Of a DNA stretch of 64,000 bases, positions 8,656 to 17,791 are shown one piece after another. Under the pieces are notes generated by a model. The model searched no databases, was not told where the DNA came from, and worked only from the letters and a program-made list of their open reading frames with translations. The translations under genes and the position numbers were made by a program. Source of the stretch: Ruminococcaceae bacterium UBA1404 (GTDB lineage: Bacteria; Bacillota; Clostridia; Oscillospirales; Ruminococcaceae); the NCBI GenBank assembly GCA_002305075.1, contig DBQC01000017.1:74711-138710 (forward strand), written 5' to 3'. Each line of letters begins with the position of its first letter. Positions within the stretch are counted from its first letter, which is position 1.

Positions 8656-9552
8656 TTGGAGCCCATAATCCGTGTGCAAAAACTCCATAAGGTCTACCGG
8701 GTGGGTCGCGAGCAGGTGGTGGCGCTGGACAACATCAACCTCACCGTACAAAAGGGCCAGATGATCTGTATTCTTGGCCCCTCGGGTAGCGGCAAATCCA
8801 CGCTGCTCAACCAGCTGGCCGGGCTTGAAAAGCCCACCAGCGGGGATGTATACATACATAAGCGCCGCATCTCGGCCATGACTGAAAATCAGCTGGCCGC
8901 TTTTAGGCAAAAGCATATCGGCTTTATTTTTCAAAGCTACAATCTCATGCCCACCATGACTGCGCTAGAGAATGTAGCCTTGCCGCTGATGTTTAGGGGT
9001 ATGCCGGTTTTTAAGCGCAACCGGCTGGCGGCCGATATGCTGCGCAAGGTCGACCTTGCCGACCGCATGAAGCACAAGCCCACCGAGATGTCCGGCGGAC
9101 AGCAGCAGCGGGTGGGCATTGCCCGGGCCTTTGTGGCACGACCGTCCATTGTGTTTGCCGACGAGCCCACCGGCAACCTGGACACCCGTACCACCTACAA
9201 TGTGATGAAAATGATCATCGAAATGACCCGGCAAAACAACATAACCTTTATTCTGGTGACCCACGATGCCGAGTTGGCCCAGTATGCCGACCGCATCATC
9301 ACGCTACTCGATGGCCGGGTGGTGGGGGATAAAGCCAACCTGTCCATGGTGGACAGAGAGGGAGCTGAGGCCGCCGCCGAAGCCGCCGACGCCGCCCGCC
9401 TAGAGCGCTTTCAGAGCCTGGCCGGCGAAGATAAGCCCTCCGATCCTCCCCACGAGGGAGAAAGTCCGCCTTCCAAACGGCCACCTGCCATAGACCCCCG
9501 TTTAGCCCCCAGTCCATCAGACGAAGGAGAGATTGAGCTTGAAACCCATTAA
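8656..9552 (+). CDS. MacB/LolD-type ABC transporter ATP-binding protein with long C-terminal tail
   Basis: Nucleotide-binding subunit of an exporter of the MacB/LolD/FtsE class. Walker A GPSGSGKST (about residues 42-50), Q-loop IFQSYNLMPT, signature MSGGQQQR, Walker B VFADEPTGNLD and a switch His in LVTHDAE are intact. Start TTG at 8656 after GGGTGG. The catalytic domain ends near residue 235; about 60 further residues are Ala-, Pro- and Glu-rich (ending SPSDEGEIELETH) and look disordered, which is unusual. The 3' end overlaps the next gene by 14 bases. It is the only ATPase of the locus and may serve both permeases. Confidence 0.9.
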   Translation: MEPIIRVQKLHKVYRVGREQVVALDNINLTVQKGQMICILGPSGSGKSTLLNQLAGLEKPTSGDVYIHKRRISAMTENQLAAFRQKHIGFIFQSYNLMPTMTALENVALPLMFRGMPVFKRNRLAADMLRKVDLADRMKHKPTEMSGGQQQRVGIARAFVARPSIVFADEPTGNLDTRTTYNVMKMIIEMTRQNNITFILVTHDAELAQYADRIITLLDGRVVGDKANLSMVDREGAEAAAEAADAARLERFQSLAGEDKPSDPPHEGESPPSKRPPAIDPRLAPSPSDEGEIELETH

Positions 9553-11254
9553 ACAAACCCTTGTGCTGCTGTTTGCAGCCGTCTTTGCCCTTGTGCCAGT
9601 GCTGAGTGTGCCTGCCCAAGCCTCCACAATCTTTGTGGAGGAGGTTGTTCAGCCGAGTAAATATTCGGTACGGGGCACACCCAACTCCATTGTGTTTAGC
9701 ACCACCGGCACCTACACCTTTAAGGTGGATTTTGGTGGCAGCTACGGCTTTACCCTTTGGCAGACCACCCCGCTGCCCATTGGCGAAACCCAAGTCCGGG
9801 TGCCTTCGGCCTCCTTCGACTCCAACACCCAGACCATCCGTGTGGGGGGACTGTCGGTGACAAAAAGGCCCACCAGCGGCAACGAGGAGGGCATTTGGTA
9901 CGGCGGGGACAGTTTTAGCCTGGTCATCGGTAATGTAAACGCCACCGGTGGCTTTGTACGCAGCCAAAAGATTATGAACACCTCGGGCAATGTGGTCAGC
10001 CGGGTTACCCGCAACTCGCTGGTTTCCTTCGAGCTCTTGGTGGCCGACCCCAACCGAACCCCCAACCAGTACCGTGAGGGCTCGGCCCATGTGATGATCA
10101 CCGGCGGCTCCTTCTCGGAGGACGATATTAACCTCCCCATCAAGGTGGAGAAAGCCTCGGTGCCCGTGGACGGCGTAAGCCGTTTAGGCTTTAAGATTGT
10201 TATGCCCCGGATGCGCTATAGCGGTGCAAACAATGTGTTGGCGTTCTCGGTGGTCTATAAGGACAACATCGGCGAGTCTCATGCGCTGCACTTTTCCACC
10301 GAGTGGAGCGAGTGCGTGGAGGGGGACTTAAGCCCCAGCGACGACTATACCGAGGACGGCGAACGGCTCGATCCCATCACCCCTTATATCATCGTGGAGT
10401 CCTTTAACTATGGTGGCACCAGCGTTATGGGCGGCGAGGATTTTGAGCTGGAGCTGATACTGCGCAACACCAGCACCCAGTACACCTTGCAAAATGTGGT
10501 GATGAATATCACACCCACCGGGGTGTATAACCTGACCGATAGCTCTAACACCTACTACCTAAAAAATATCTTTGCCGGCGCCTCGGTAATGCGCACCATC
10601 AAGCTGCGGGCCGACCTCAACGCCGCCACCAGCTCCTCCGAGACGCCCAAAGCCAACGCCGTAGATGTTAATTTTACTTATCAATATGTGGCCAACGACG
10701 CCCGTATGAGCGGATCCTCCAGCGAGACCATCACCATTCCGGTTACCTTTCCCGACCGGCTGGAGATAAACACCGACGAGCTGCCCACCAACGCCTATGC
10801 CGGCGAGAACTGCGACATCTATCTGCCCATTATCAACAAGGGGCGCACCACGGCTTACAATGTATCGGCCACCATTATCGGCGACATCGACACCCCCGGC
10901 CGCAGCGTCTATATCGGCAATGTGGCCAATGGCGAGGAGAACTCAGTGGACTTTACCGTGACCTTTAGCGGCGAGGGTCGCAAAAACTGCGAGGTGATTC
11001 TCACCTACGAGGACGCCAACATGAACCCCCTATCTAAAAGCGTGGTGTTCGCCGTGGAGGTGGAGCCCTCTTACTGGATGATTGACCCCGGCCCCATCGA
11101 CCCCGGCTTTGAGATACCGGTGGACGCGCCGCCCGCCTTTAAGCTGCCTGCCATGGCCTACATCGCCGGTGCAGCAGTTTGCGCCCTGTCGGCCTATCTC
11201 ACTGTGGCGCGGGCCAAGGCCAGGAGGAGCGAGTTGTTAGATGAAGATATCTGA
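9539..11254 (+). CDS. Exported, membrane-anchored protein with Ig-like (CARDB/COG1361-type) repeats
   Basis: Unknown function; 571 residues. A signal peptide (KPIKQTLVLLFAAVFALVPVLSVPAQAS) is followed by beta-rich extracellular sequence. Two late segments resemble CARDB/NEW3-type Ig-like domains (VESFNYGGTSVMGGEDFELELILRN-like near 290 and LPTNAYAGENCDIYLPIINKG near 420), each with the pattern of an exported adhesive or S-layer-associated module. A C-terminal helix (AYIAGAAVCALSAYLTVA) plus positive residues anchors it. I chose TTG at 9539, nine bases after AAGGAG, rather than TTG at 9533, which is too close. Its position between the ATPase and a permease suggests it is part of the exporter or its cargo-handling partner. 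Confidence 0.75.
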   Translation: MKPIKQTLVLLFAAVFALVPVLSVPAQASTIFVEEVVQPSKYSVRGTPNSIVFSTTGTYTFKVDFGGSYGFTLWQTTPLPIGETQVRVPSASFDSNTQTIRVGGLSVTKRPTSGNEEGIWYGGDSFSLVIGNVNATGGFVRSQKIMNTSGNVVSRVTRNSLVSFELLVADPNRTPNQYREGSAHVMITGGSFSEDDINLPIKVEKASVPVDGVSRLGFKIVMPRMRYSGANNVLAFSVVYKDNIGESHALHFSTEWSECVEGDLSPSDDYTEDGERLDPITPYIIVESFNYGGTSVMGGEDFELELILRNTSTQYTLQNVVMNITPTGVYNLTDSSNTYYLKNIFAGASVMRTIKLRADLNAATSSSETPKANAVDVNFTYQYVANDARMSGSSSETITIPVTFPDRLEINTDELPTNAYAGENCDIYLPIINKGRTTAYNVSATIIGDIDTPGRSVYIGNVANGEENSVDFTVTFSGEGRKNCEVILTYEDANMNPLSKSVVFAVEVEPSYWMIDPGPIDPGFEIPVDAPPAFKLPAMAYIAGAAVCALSAYLTVARAKARRSELLDEDI

Positions 11255-12605
11255 TATTCTAACCATGTGTTTTCGCAACCTCTCCCGCAGCAAGAGCCGC
11301 ACACTGCTCACGGTGATTGGGGTTGTGGTGGGCACCTGCGCTATTGTGGTAATGATCTCCATCGGCATTGGCCTTCAGGCCAGCACCGATGCCATGTTGG
11401 CCCAAATGCCCGATTTAACCGTCATCAATGTGATGAACTACGGCGGCGTAAACAGCAAAACCGGCGAGCCTCTGGTGCTGGACGACCTGGCCATCTCGGG
11501 CATTTTGGCCCAACCCCGGGTGGTTGCCGCCACCCCCATCTATCAGCCCTATGACCTCAATATGCAGGTGGTGTCCGGCAACCGGGACCGCTATCAGATG
11601 TGGCCGAGTATCATGGGGGTGTACCCCGAGGCTATGGAGGCCTTTGGCTACGAGCTCATCGAGGGCAGCTTTGACTTTACAAACACGAAAAAGAACAGCG
11701 TAACCGCATTGGTGGGCGAATACACCGACTACAACTTTAGAGACACCCGAAAAAAAGGAGTCTACAGCGGCATTAGCCCCTATCCCGATGAGAAGGGCGA
11801 GATACCTGCGCCCTATGTCAACCTCTCCACCGAAACCGCGCGGCTGGTGCTGCAAAGCTACGATTCCTCCAAGCCCCCGCTGACCTACGACATTGTGGTA
11901 AAGGGCCGCCTTAAGGAGGACTGGTCTAAAGATTACGAGACCAGCCGGGGCTTTTATATGGATATTGCCGAGCTGAAAAAGCTCTCGGAAGCCTATCGCA
12001 AGGCCAATAAAATTAAGGACAGCGAATCGACCAACACCGGCTACGAACAGGCCAAGGTCAAGGTGAGCGACATTAAATATGTTGAGGAAGTGGAAAGCTA
12101 TATTCAGGAGCTGGGCTACCAGACCTATTCCATGGAGACCACCCGCAAACCGCTTCAGCAGCAGGCTCGTCAGCAGCAGGTTATTTTGGGCAGCCTGGGG
12201 GCCATTTCGCTCATTGTGGCGGCCATCGGCATTGCCAACACCATGTTTATGTCCATCCTCGAACGCACCCGGGAAATCGGCATTATGAAGGTGGTGGGCT
12301 GCTTTGTGCAGGATATCCGGGTGGCCTTTCTCATCGAGGCCAGCGCCATCGGTCTCATGGGGGGCGCAGTGGGCGTCATACTCTCCTTTGGCGTATCCTT
12401 CCTCATGAACACCTTTGGCTTTAGCATTGGGGGCAATCCCTACGGCTACTACGGCGAAGCCGCCCCCACCGATGTATCCATCATCCCCTGGTGGCTTGTG
12501 ATTGGCGCGCTGATCTTCTCCACCCTCGTCGGCCTGATTTCGGGTTACTTCCCTGCCAACCGGGCCGTAAAAATTGAGGCTTTAGAGGCTATCAAGCACG
12601 AATAA
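11241..12605 (+). CDS. Second MacB-like ABC transporter permease (FtsX domain)
   Basis: 454-residue membrane subunit with the MacB layout: N-terminal helix (about 20-45, RTLLTVIGVVVGTCAIVVMI), large extracytoplasmic domain (about 46-310) and three C-terminal helices, with ILERTREIGIMKVVGC before the last pair and SGYFPANRAVKIEALEAIKHE at the end. ATG at 11241 overlaps the preceding gene by 14 bases, so the ATPase, the exported protein and this permease form one translationally linked set. Extracytoplasmic part differs clearly from the minus-strand permease, so the two are not recent duplicates. Substrate unknown. Confidence 0.9.
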   Translation: MKISDILTMCFRNLSRSKSRTLLTVIGVVVGTCAIVVMISIGIGLQASTDAMLAQMPDLTVINVMNYGGVNSKTGEPLVLDDLAISGILAQPRVVAATPIYQPYDLNMQVVSGNRDRYQMWPSIMGVYPEAMEAFGYELIEGSFDFTNTKKNSVTALVGEYTDYNFRDTRKKGVYSGISPYPDEKGEIPAPYVNLSTETARLVLQSYDSSKPPLTYDIVVKGRLKEDWSKDYETSRGFYMDIAELKKLSEAYRKANKIKDSESTNTGYEQAKVKVSDIKYVEEVESYIQELGYQTYSMETTRKPLQQQARQQQVILGSLGAISLIVAAIGIANTMFMSILERTREIGIMKVVGCFVQDIRVAFLIEASAIGLMGGAVGVILSFGVSFLMNTFGFSIGGNPYGYYGEAAPTDVSIIPWWLVIGALIFSTLVGLISGYFPANRAVKIEALEAIKHE

Positions 12606-12611
12606 CACACA

Positions 12612-12645
12612 AAAAGCCCCCGCCCTAAACCGGGCGGGGGCTTTT
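12612..12645. terminator. Bidirectional terminator between the permease and clpE-like genes
   Basis: A 14-bp perfect stem AAAAGCCCCCGCCC / GGGCGGGGGCTTTT with a 6-base loop. The flanking A and T runs allow it to end transcription from both converging genes (stop codons at 12605 and 12655). Confidence 0.9.
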
Positions 12646-12654
12646 AATTGCGCT

Positions 12655-14955
12655 TTAGGCGGTGAGAATCTTGATGGCGCCCTCCTCCATCACGGCCTTG
12701 ATAAGGGCCGGCGGCGCCTCCGGATGGGAGAGCAGCAGGAGGGAGAGCGGATCCTCCACCTCTTTGCGGATGAGCTTGCGGATGTCTCTGGCCCCGGATT
12801 TTTGCCCGTGAGCCTTTTGGGCAATATAGTCGGTGACCTCCTCGGTGTAGGCGAACTTGATGCCCTTGTCGGCCAGGATGGGAACAAGTTCGTCGAGCAT
12901 CAGCGCGGCGATGCGGCCAAAGTCCTCCGCATCCAGTGCGCGGAACACCACAATCTCGTCCACACGGGCCAAAAATTCGGGCCGGAGGAAGGCGGCCAGC
13001 GCCTTTTGCACCTTATCCTTCTCCACCTCGGACGGCTTCTTGTTAAAACCCAGCGCAGTGGTTTTCTCGTTGGACCCGGCGTTGGAGGTCATGACGATGA
13101 TGGTGTTCTCAAAGGAGACCACCCGGCCCTGGGCATCGGTGATACGGCCCTCGTCAAGGATTTGGAGCAGGATGTTCATCACATCGGGGTGGGCCTTTTC
13201 AATCTCGTCGAACAGCACCACCGAATAGGGGCGGCGACGCACCTTCTCGGTGAGCTGACCGGCCTCGTCGTAGCCCACATAGCCCGGAGGCGAGCCCACG
13301 ATGCGAGAGACCGAGTGCTTCTCCATAAATTCACTCATGTCGAGACGAATCAAGGGGTCAGCGTCGTTAAACAGCTCAGCCGAGAGCCGCTTGACCAGCT
13401 CGGTTTTACCCACGCCGGTGGGACCCACAAAGATAAAGGAAGCCGGACGGCGACGGGCGGACAACTGCACACGGGTGCGGCGCACGGCGGCCGCCACAAG
13501 GTCGACGGCCTCGTCCTGCCCGATGATGTGCTTCTTAAGGGCATCGGCCAGACCGGCCACCCGGGCCATTTCACTCTCTTTAATCTTGCTGGCCGGAATG
13601 CCCGTCCAAAGCTCTACCACCTTGGCCAGATGCTCCTCGGTGACCGGACGGCCGGTAGCGCCGGGCTCGAGGGCGGCCATAGCCTCCTCGGCCTTGATGA
13701 TCTGATAGCGCACCTTGGCCAGATGCTCGTAGTCCACAATTTCCTGCTCCGAGAGGTTGCGCTCCTCGCTGCGCAGATCCTCAATATCCTTTTTAAGCTG
13801 ATTGTAGCGGCCTATGTCGGGGTTATCGAGTGTGCAGCAGGAACAGGCCTCGTCGAGCAGGTCGATGGCCTTGTCGGGCAAAAAGCGGTCGGTGATATAG
13901 CGCTCGCTCATGGCCACGGCCTTTTCCACAATGGCGTCGGACACGGTGACATTGTGGTATTCCTCGTAGTACTTCTTCACGCCCCGCAGCACCTCTATGG
14001 TGTCCTCGATAGAGGGCTCGCCCACCTTGACCGGCTGGAACCGGCGCTCGAGTGCGGCATCTTTCTCGATGTGCTTACGGTATTCATTAAAGGTAGTGGC
14101 GCCGATTACCTGAATCTCGCCCCGAGACAGGGCGGGCTTGAGGATGTTGGCAGCGTTCATGGAGCCCTCGGCGTCTCCGGCACCGATGAGGTTGTGCACC
14201 TCGTCGATAAACAGAATGACATTACCGGCGCTCTTGATGTCCTCCACCAGCCCCTTAACCCGGCTCTCAAACTGGCCTCTGAACTGGGTGCCGGCCACCA
14301 GTGCCGTAAGGTCGAGCATGTAGAGCTCTTTGTCGGCCAGGCTGGGGGGCATACGGCCCTCGGCCAGGCGTTGGGCAATGCCCTCGGCAATGGCGGTTTT
14401 ACCCACACCCGGCTCACCAATGAGGCAGGGGTTGTTTTTGGTGCGGCGGTTTAGAATCTGAATGACCCGATAAATCTCGTTTTCCCGCCCAATGATGTTG
14501 TCTATCTCGCCCTTTGCGGCTTTTAGGGTCAAATTCTCGCAGTAGGCATCCAGATGCTTGCGCTTTTTGCCACTCTCCCGGGGGGCACGCTCCCGGGCGG
14601 GGGCGGCCTGCGGCCGGTCGGGGGCCGCGGCGGGAAGGTCCGGAGGCTCGTCATCGGCGGGGGCAGGACGCATCTGACCGGCAAAAAAGTTCTGCATCAT
14701 GGTGGGAAAGGGCATGGCTCCGCCCGGCACAAAGCCATCCTCACTACCCTCAAACATCTCCATCAGTTGGCTGTTTAGGGTTTCAATATCCTCATCGGTG
14801 ATGCCCATTTTCTCGATCATATGGCTAACCTGAGGAATGCCAATATCTTTAGCACAGCTCAGGCAATATCCTTCGCTGATCGATTTATCGCCCTCTATAC
14901 GGGTTGTAAAAAGCACGGCCGGACGCTGTTTGCACCGAACACATGTATAATTCAT
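12655..14955 (-). CDS. clpE: ClpE-like HSP100 ATPase with N-terminal zinc-binding domain
   Basis: AAA+ unfoldase that feeds substrates to ClpP or disassembles aggregates. The 766-residue protein starts with a four-cysteine zinc finger (C5, C8, C31, C34), as in ClpE, and lacks the double Clp_N repeat of ClpC. AAA-1 has Walker A GEPGVGKT and Walker [12 protein letters not shown]-2 has Walker A GPTGVGKT and [13 protein letters not shown]; a short middle helix lies between. The C-terminal D2-small domain is intact. ATG at 14955 after GAGGTGA. A CIRCE element about 65 bp upstream suggests HrcA control. The symbol is by domain layout; a ClpC variant is the alternative. Confidence 0.87.
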   Translation of the reverse strand: MNYTCVRCKQRPAVLFTTRIEGDKSISEGYCLSCAKDIGIPQVSHMIEKMGITDEDIETLNSQLMEMFEGSEDGFVPGGAMPFPTMMQNFFAGQMRPAPADDEPPDLPAAAPDRPQAAPARERAPRESGKKRKHLDAYCENLTLKAAKGEIDNIIGRENEIYRVIQILNRRTKNNPCLIGEPGVGKTAIAEGIAQRLAEGRMPPSLADKELYMLDLTALVAGTQFRGQFESRVKGLVEDIKSAGNVILFIDEVHNLIGAGDAEGSMNAANILKPALSRGEIQVIGATTFNEYRKHIEKDAALERRFQPVKVGEPSIEDTIEVLRGVKKYYEEYHNVTVSDAIVEKAVAMSERYITDRFLPDKAIDLLDEACSCCTLDNPDIGRYNQLKKDIEDLRSEERNLSEQEIVDYEHLAKVRYQIIKAEEAMAALEPGATGRPVTEEHLAKVVELWTGIPASKIKESEMARVAGLADALKKHIIGQDEAVDLVAAAVRRTRVQLSARRRPASFIFVGPTGVGKTELVKRLSAELFNDADPLIRLDMSEFMEKHSVSRIVGSPPGYVGYDEAGQLTEKVRRRPYSVVLFDEIEKAHPDVMNILLQILDEGRITDAQGRVVSFENTIIVMTSNAGSNEKTTALGFNKKPSEVEKDKVQKALAAFLRPEFLARVDEIVVFRALDAEDFGRIAALMLDELVPILADKGIKFAYTEEVTDYIAQKAHGQKSGARDIRKLIRKEVEDPLSLLLLSHPEAPPALIKAVMEEGAIKILTA

Positions 14956-14984
14956 AAAATCACCTCAATCTCTGGTCTGAGGAT

Positions 14985-14990
14985 ATTATA
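14985..14990 (-). promoter_or_regulatory. -10 box of the clpE-like gene
   Basis: TATAAT on the minus strand about 30 bp before the ATG. At 17 bp upstream the candidate -35 (ATGCAA, 15008-15013) is poor, so initiation may need help or be weak under normal conditions. Confidence 0.5.
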
Positions 14991-15019
14991 ACCTGCATTT
15001 ATGAATTTTGCATGAACAA

Positions 15020-15046
15020 TTAGCACTCATAACATCAAAGTGCTAA
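15020..15046. promoter_or_regulatory. CIRCE operator (HrcA binding site)
   Basis: TTAGCACTC, nine bases, AAGTGCTAA. The known consensus is TTAGCACTC-N9-GAGTGCTAA, so 17 of 18 arm positions match. It lies just upstream of the clpE-like -10 box and overlaps the last four bases of the cvpA-like gene. No gene on the plus strand starts nearby, so clpE is the only plausible target. Confidence 0.88.
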
Positions 15047-15765
15047 CGAAAATCTATGGAAAAAGGCATTTGGTCGCCGGCCTGATAAAAATAGTGGAAA
15101 AGATAAGTGGTGCTTATCTGGTCGTGGGTGATAAAATGCAGGCCGTCCTGGGTGGCCAGCACCCCCAGCCGCAGCCCCATGGCCAACACCAGCACAAATA
15201 GTCCGCCCTGCACAAGGCCCACTCCGGCGCCGAGCAGCGCATTGAGCCGCCCCACCACGGGCAGGCGGTTGACCAGCCTAAGCGCCGAGGCCACAAAGCG
15301 CACCAGCGCCCCTAACAGCATAAAGAGCCCAAAGAACACCAGCATACCCAGCATGGCGATGATGATCGGCGCAACCGTCCGGTCGGTAATGGCTGCCGAA
15401 AGCTCGGAGAAAGGCACCTGCTCCACCAGCGAGAGCATCCAGTCTCCCACGGTTTGGCCGTCTATGCGCAAAATGGCGCCCACGCCGGCAGGCAGCTGGG
15501 CAATAAGCGCCTCTAGGTTGTTTACCAGCTCCTCGGGCGAGACAAAGGCCCGCACCTGTGTCTCTACCGATGCAAGAATGCGCTGGGCGAAAAACCGCCC
15601 GTACGCCCACTGGGCCACCGGACGGCTCAGGGCCGAGGCGGCTGCAAAGGCCAACAGCCAGCCCACCAGCCGCACCACCGAGGCTGCAAAGCCACGACGG
15701 TAGCAAATAAGTGCGCTCACCGCCAGAATGATGAGGGTTATCAGGTCGAGCATCAAGGGTTCCAT
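15043..15765 (-). CDS. CvpA family membrane protein
   Basis: 240-residue polytopic protein of the CvpA/colicin V production family. Four hydrophobic segments can be seen (about 5-22, 30-50, 110-135 and 155-185), with the family-type positive loop ICYRRGFAASVVRLVGWL after the first. The ATG at 15765 has GGGAGG nine bases upstream; a longer reading to 15972 is only an upstream extension across the neighbouring gene. Last gene of the ruvC-to-cvpA series. Cellular role in Firmicutes is not well defined. Confidence 0.85.
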   Translation of the reverse strand: MEPLMLDLITLIILAVSALICYRRGFAASVVRLVGWLLAFAAASALSRPVAQWAYGRFFAQRILASVETQVRAFVSPEELVNNLEALIAQLPAGVGAILRIDGQTVGDWMLSLVEQVPFSELSAAITDRTVAPIIIAMLGMLVFFGLFMLLGALVRFVASALRLVNRLPVVGRLNALLGAGVGLVQGGLFVLVLAMGLRLGVLATQDGLHFITHDQISTTYLFHYFYQAGDQMPFSIDFR

Positions 15766-15842
15766 GGGAAAAAGCCTCCCTTCTCGCCGGTCCTGTGATA
15801 AAAGTGCGCCGGACAGCGCATATTGCTGCCCGGCATAGGCGA

Positions 15843-17000
15843 TCAGGCCGCCGGCAGGGCGACCTTGCGCAGATGGGTGGGGGTTATGTAGTACACCTCG
15901 CCGCTGCCCGGCAGAGCCAAGATTCCCTCGGGCAGGCGGGTTATCTCCACCTCTTGCCCCGGCTCGAAGCACATGAGCCGTTCGTCGGCCACCACAAAGG
16001 GCCGATGCCCGGCAAAGCCCACCTGGCTTACCTCGCTTTGGATTTCCCAGCTTCCGACCAGTGCTAAGTGGCTGTCTAACAGCGTGAGTTTGAGGCTGTG
16101 GCGGTCGATGTAATCGCCCGTCACCAGCGCCACCTCGCCCCTGTCCGACAGGGCATAGGCCACCGGGGAGTCGGTGTAGTCGTAGACGGCCTTGGTGTCT
16201 CCCTTTTCGTCTAAGAGCGTCACCCTGTGGTCGCTGATGACCACCACGCCCTGGGGCGTATAGCCCAGAGCCGCCACCGCCTCGCCGGGCAAAGTGGTGC
16301 GGGCGGTGGGGTCTTCCTTATCTATATTATAGAGGTTAATAGCCGAATAGACCTCGCCCCCCTCGGTGGAAATGCCCGCAAAAGCCAGCTTATTCCCGCC
16401 GCCCCCTAAGGCCACCGCCGACACCACCAGCTCGGAGGAGTTCCAGCGAAAATAGAGTTGGCCGGTTTCGCCGTAAACCCATACCCCCGACTGCGCCGTG
16501 TCCGACCGGCCGCCGATGGCCACATGACCGTTAGGCCCAAGGTCGGCGCAGTAGATAGCTCCGCCCAAGTCCTTCGAAAATAGCCTGTCGCCCCAAAAGT
16601 AGAGGTCAAACCGGGGGCCGCCCATGTCGCAGGTGAGCACCCGTTGACCCGAGGCCCAAAAAGCCGGGTTCTGGTAGCCAAGCACATGGCTAGAGAGCTG
16701 CCGCCCGGCCCGGGTATAGAGGTTGAGCAGGGCGCCGTCCGATAGAGCGATGCGCCCCGAGAGGTCGGCAGCCCAGACCGGCCGTCCGATCGAAAGGGTG
16801 ACCGGCAGCGTCTCGCCCGCAAGAAAGACCATCATTCCGTCCGCCACACGGCCGGCGGCCACGCGCAGCAGCCCGCCCTGAAGGGCGTAGAGGATTCCAA
16901 AGGCAAGGATAAGCGTCATAAGCAGCGCCATCAGGCGGCGCATCAGCCGCTTACGGGCACGCTTTTTGCGTGCTTTTTCCAGCTCGTCCACCCGTGCCAA
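15843..17000 (-). CDS. Single-pass membrane protein with beta-propeller-like extracellular part (DUF5711-like)
   Basis: 385 residues; no enzymatic motif. A basic N-terminus (KARKKRARKRLMRRL) precedes one membrane segment (about 25-45), and the remaining 340 residues are outside. These contain repeated beta-strand stretches of propeller type (LSDGALLNLYTRAGRQL, YCADLGPNGHVAIGGRS, YALSDRGEVALVTGD). It resembles the DUF5711 family found in Clostridia, from memory. Start is TTG at 17000, nine bases after GAGAGGAG and just after the truA stop; the TTG at 17009 would sit directly on the ribosome site. A GTG at 16991 is possible. Confidence 0.72.
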   Translation of the reverse strand: MARVDELEKARKKRARKRLMRRLMALLMTLILAFGILYALQGGLLRVAAGRVADGMMVFLAGETLPVTLSIGRPVWAADLSGRIALSDGALLNLYTRAGRQLSSHVLGYQNPAFWASGQRVLTCDMGGPRFDLYFWGDRLFSKDLGGAIYCADLGPNGHVAIGGRSDTAQSGVWVYGETGQLYFRWNSSELVVSAVALGGGGNKLAFAGISTEGGEVYSAINLYNIDKEDPTARTTLPGEAVAALGYTPQGVVVISDHRVTLLDEKGDTKAVYDYTDSPVAYALSDRGEVALVTGDYIDRHSLKLTLLDSHLALVGSWEIQSEVSQVGFAGHRPFVVADERLMCFEPGQEVEITRLPEGILALPGSGEVYYITPTHLRKVALPAA

Positions 17001-17005
17001 GGTCC

Positions 17006-17791
17006 TCAACTCCTCTCGTTAACAATGCTGCCTGTGTCCATCCCCGGATAGAACACCCGGCTAAGATAAAGCCCATGGGCCGGTGCGGTGTGCCCCGCCC
17101 GGCGCCGGTCGCCCGATAAAAGGATGTCCGGGATGCTCCCGGGCGGTATGCGACCGCTGCCTATGTCCAGCAAGGTGCCCACCATAATGCGCACCATATT
17201 ATAAAGAAAGCCGTCCCCCACCACCGTGAAGGTGACGAGCTCCCCCTCCCGCTCAAGCCGGCAGCTCTGCACATGGCGCACCCTGTTCTCCACCGAACTG
17301 CCGGCGCTGCACAGGGCCGAAAAGTCGTGGCGGCCTATAAAGTCGGCTGCCTGCTCATTGAGCGCCGCAACATCGAGCGTGGGGCCATGGCGCAGGGCTC
17401 TGCCCTCCCAGAAAGGATGGCGGCAGGGGCTGTTGTGGATGCGGTAGATATACTCCTTTGCTATGGCCGAGTAGCGGGCGTGAAAGTCCTCGGGCACCTC
17501 GACGCAGGCGGCCACAGCCACATCCTCGGGCAGATGGGCATTCATGGCCAGCGGTAGTCGCTCGGCCGGGATGGGATTATCGGTTTTAAGCGAGAGGCCA
17601 AATCCCAAGGCGTGCACCCCCGCATCGGTGCGCGAGCAGCCCTTGATGGGGGGGCGGTGGCCCAGTACGGCCTCGGCGGCGTCCTGCACCACCTCGGCGA
17701 TGCTCAGGCCGTTTTTTTGCACCTGAAAGCCGCAGTAGCGCCCGCCTAAAAATCGCAAGGTCAGCAGCAGATTGCGCATGGTCTTACCCAT
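17006..17791 (-). CDS. truA: tRNA pseudouridine synthase A
   Basis: Makes pseudouridine at positions 38-40 of the tRNA anticodon arm. 261 residues, near the usual 245-265, with the active-site motif GCSRTDAGVHA (catalytic D56) and the conserved RYSAIAKEYIYRI and FLYNMVRIMVGTLLDIG segments. The ATG at 17791 overlaps the ecfT stop by eight bases; a second ATG at 17779 (RNLLLTLRFLGG) fits the family N-terminus even better, and no clear ribosome site decides between them. Linkage to ecfT is the standard Firmicute order. Confidence 0.93.
   Translation of the reverse strand: MGKTMRNLLLTLRFLGGRYCGFQVQKNGLSIAEVVQDAAEAVLGHRPPIKGCSRTDAGVHALGFGLSLKTDNPIPAERLPLAMNAHLPEDVAVAACVEVPEDFHARYSAIAKEYIYRIHNSPCRHPFWEGRALRHGPTLDVAALNEQAADFIGRHDFSALCSAGSSVENRVRHVQSCRLEREGELVTFTVVGDGFLYNMVRIMVGTLLDIGSGRIPPGSIPDILLSGDRRRAGHTAPAHGLYLSRVFYPGMDTGSIVNERS

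Noticed and set aside
12724..14454. 576-codon open plus-strand frame
   Set aside because: Antisense of the clpE-like gene, an effect of GC-rich codon use; the minus-strand protein has all AAA+ motifs.
14992..15046. CIRCE as operator for the upstream cvpA-like gene
   Set aside because: It overlaps the 3' end of that gene, and its start is 720 bp away; only the clpE-like gene lies downstream.
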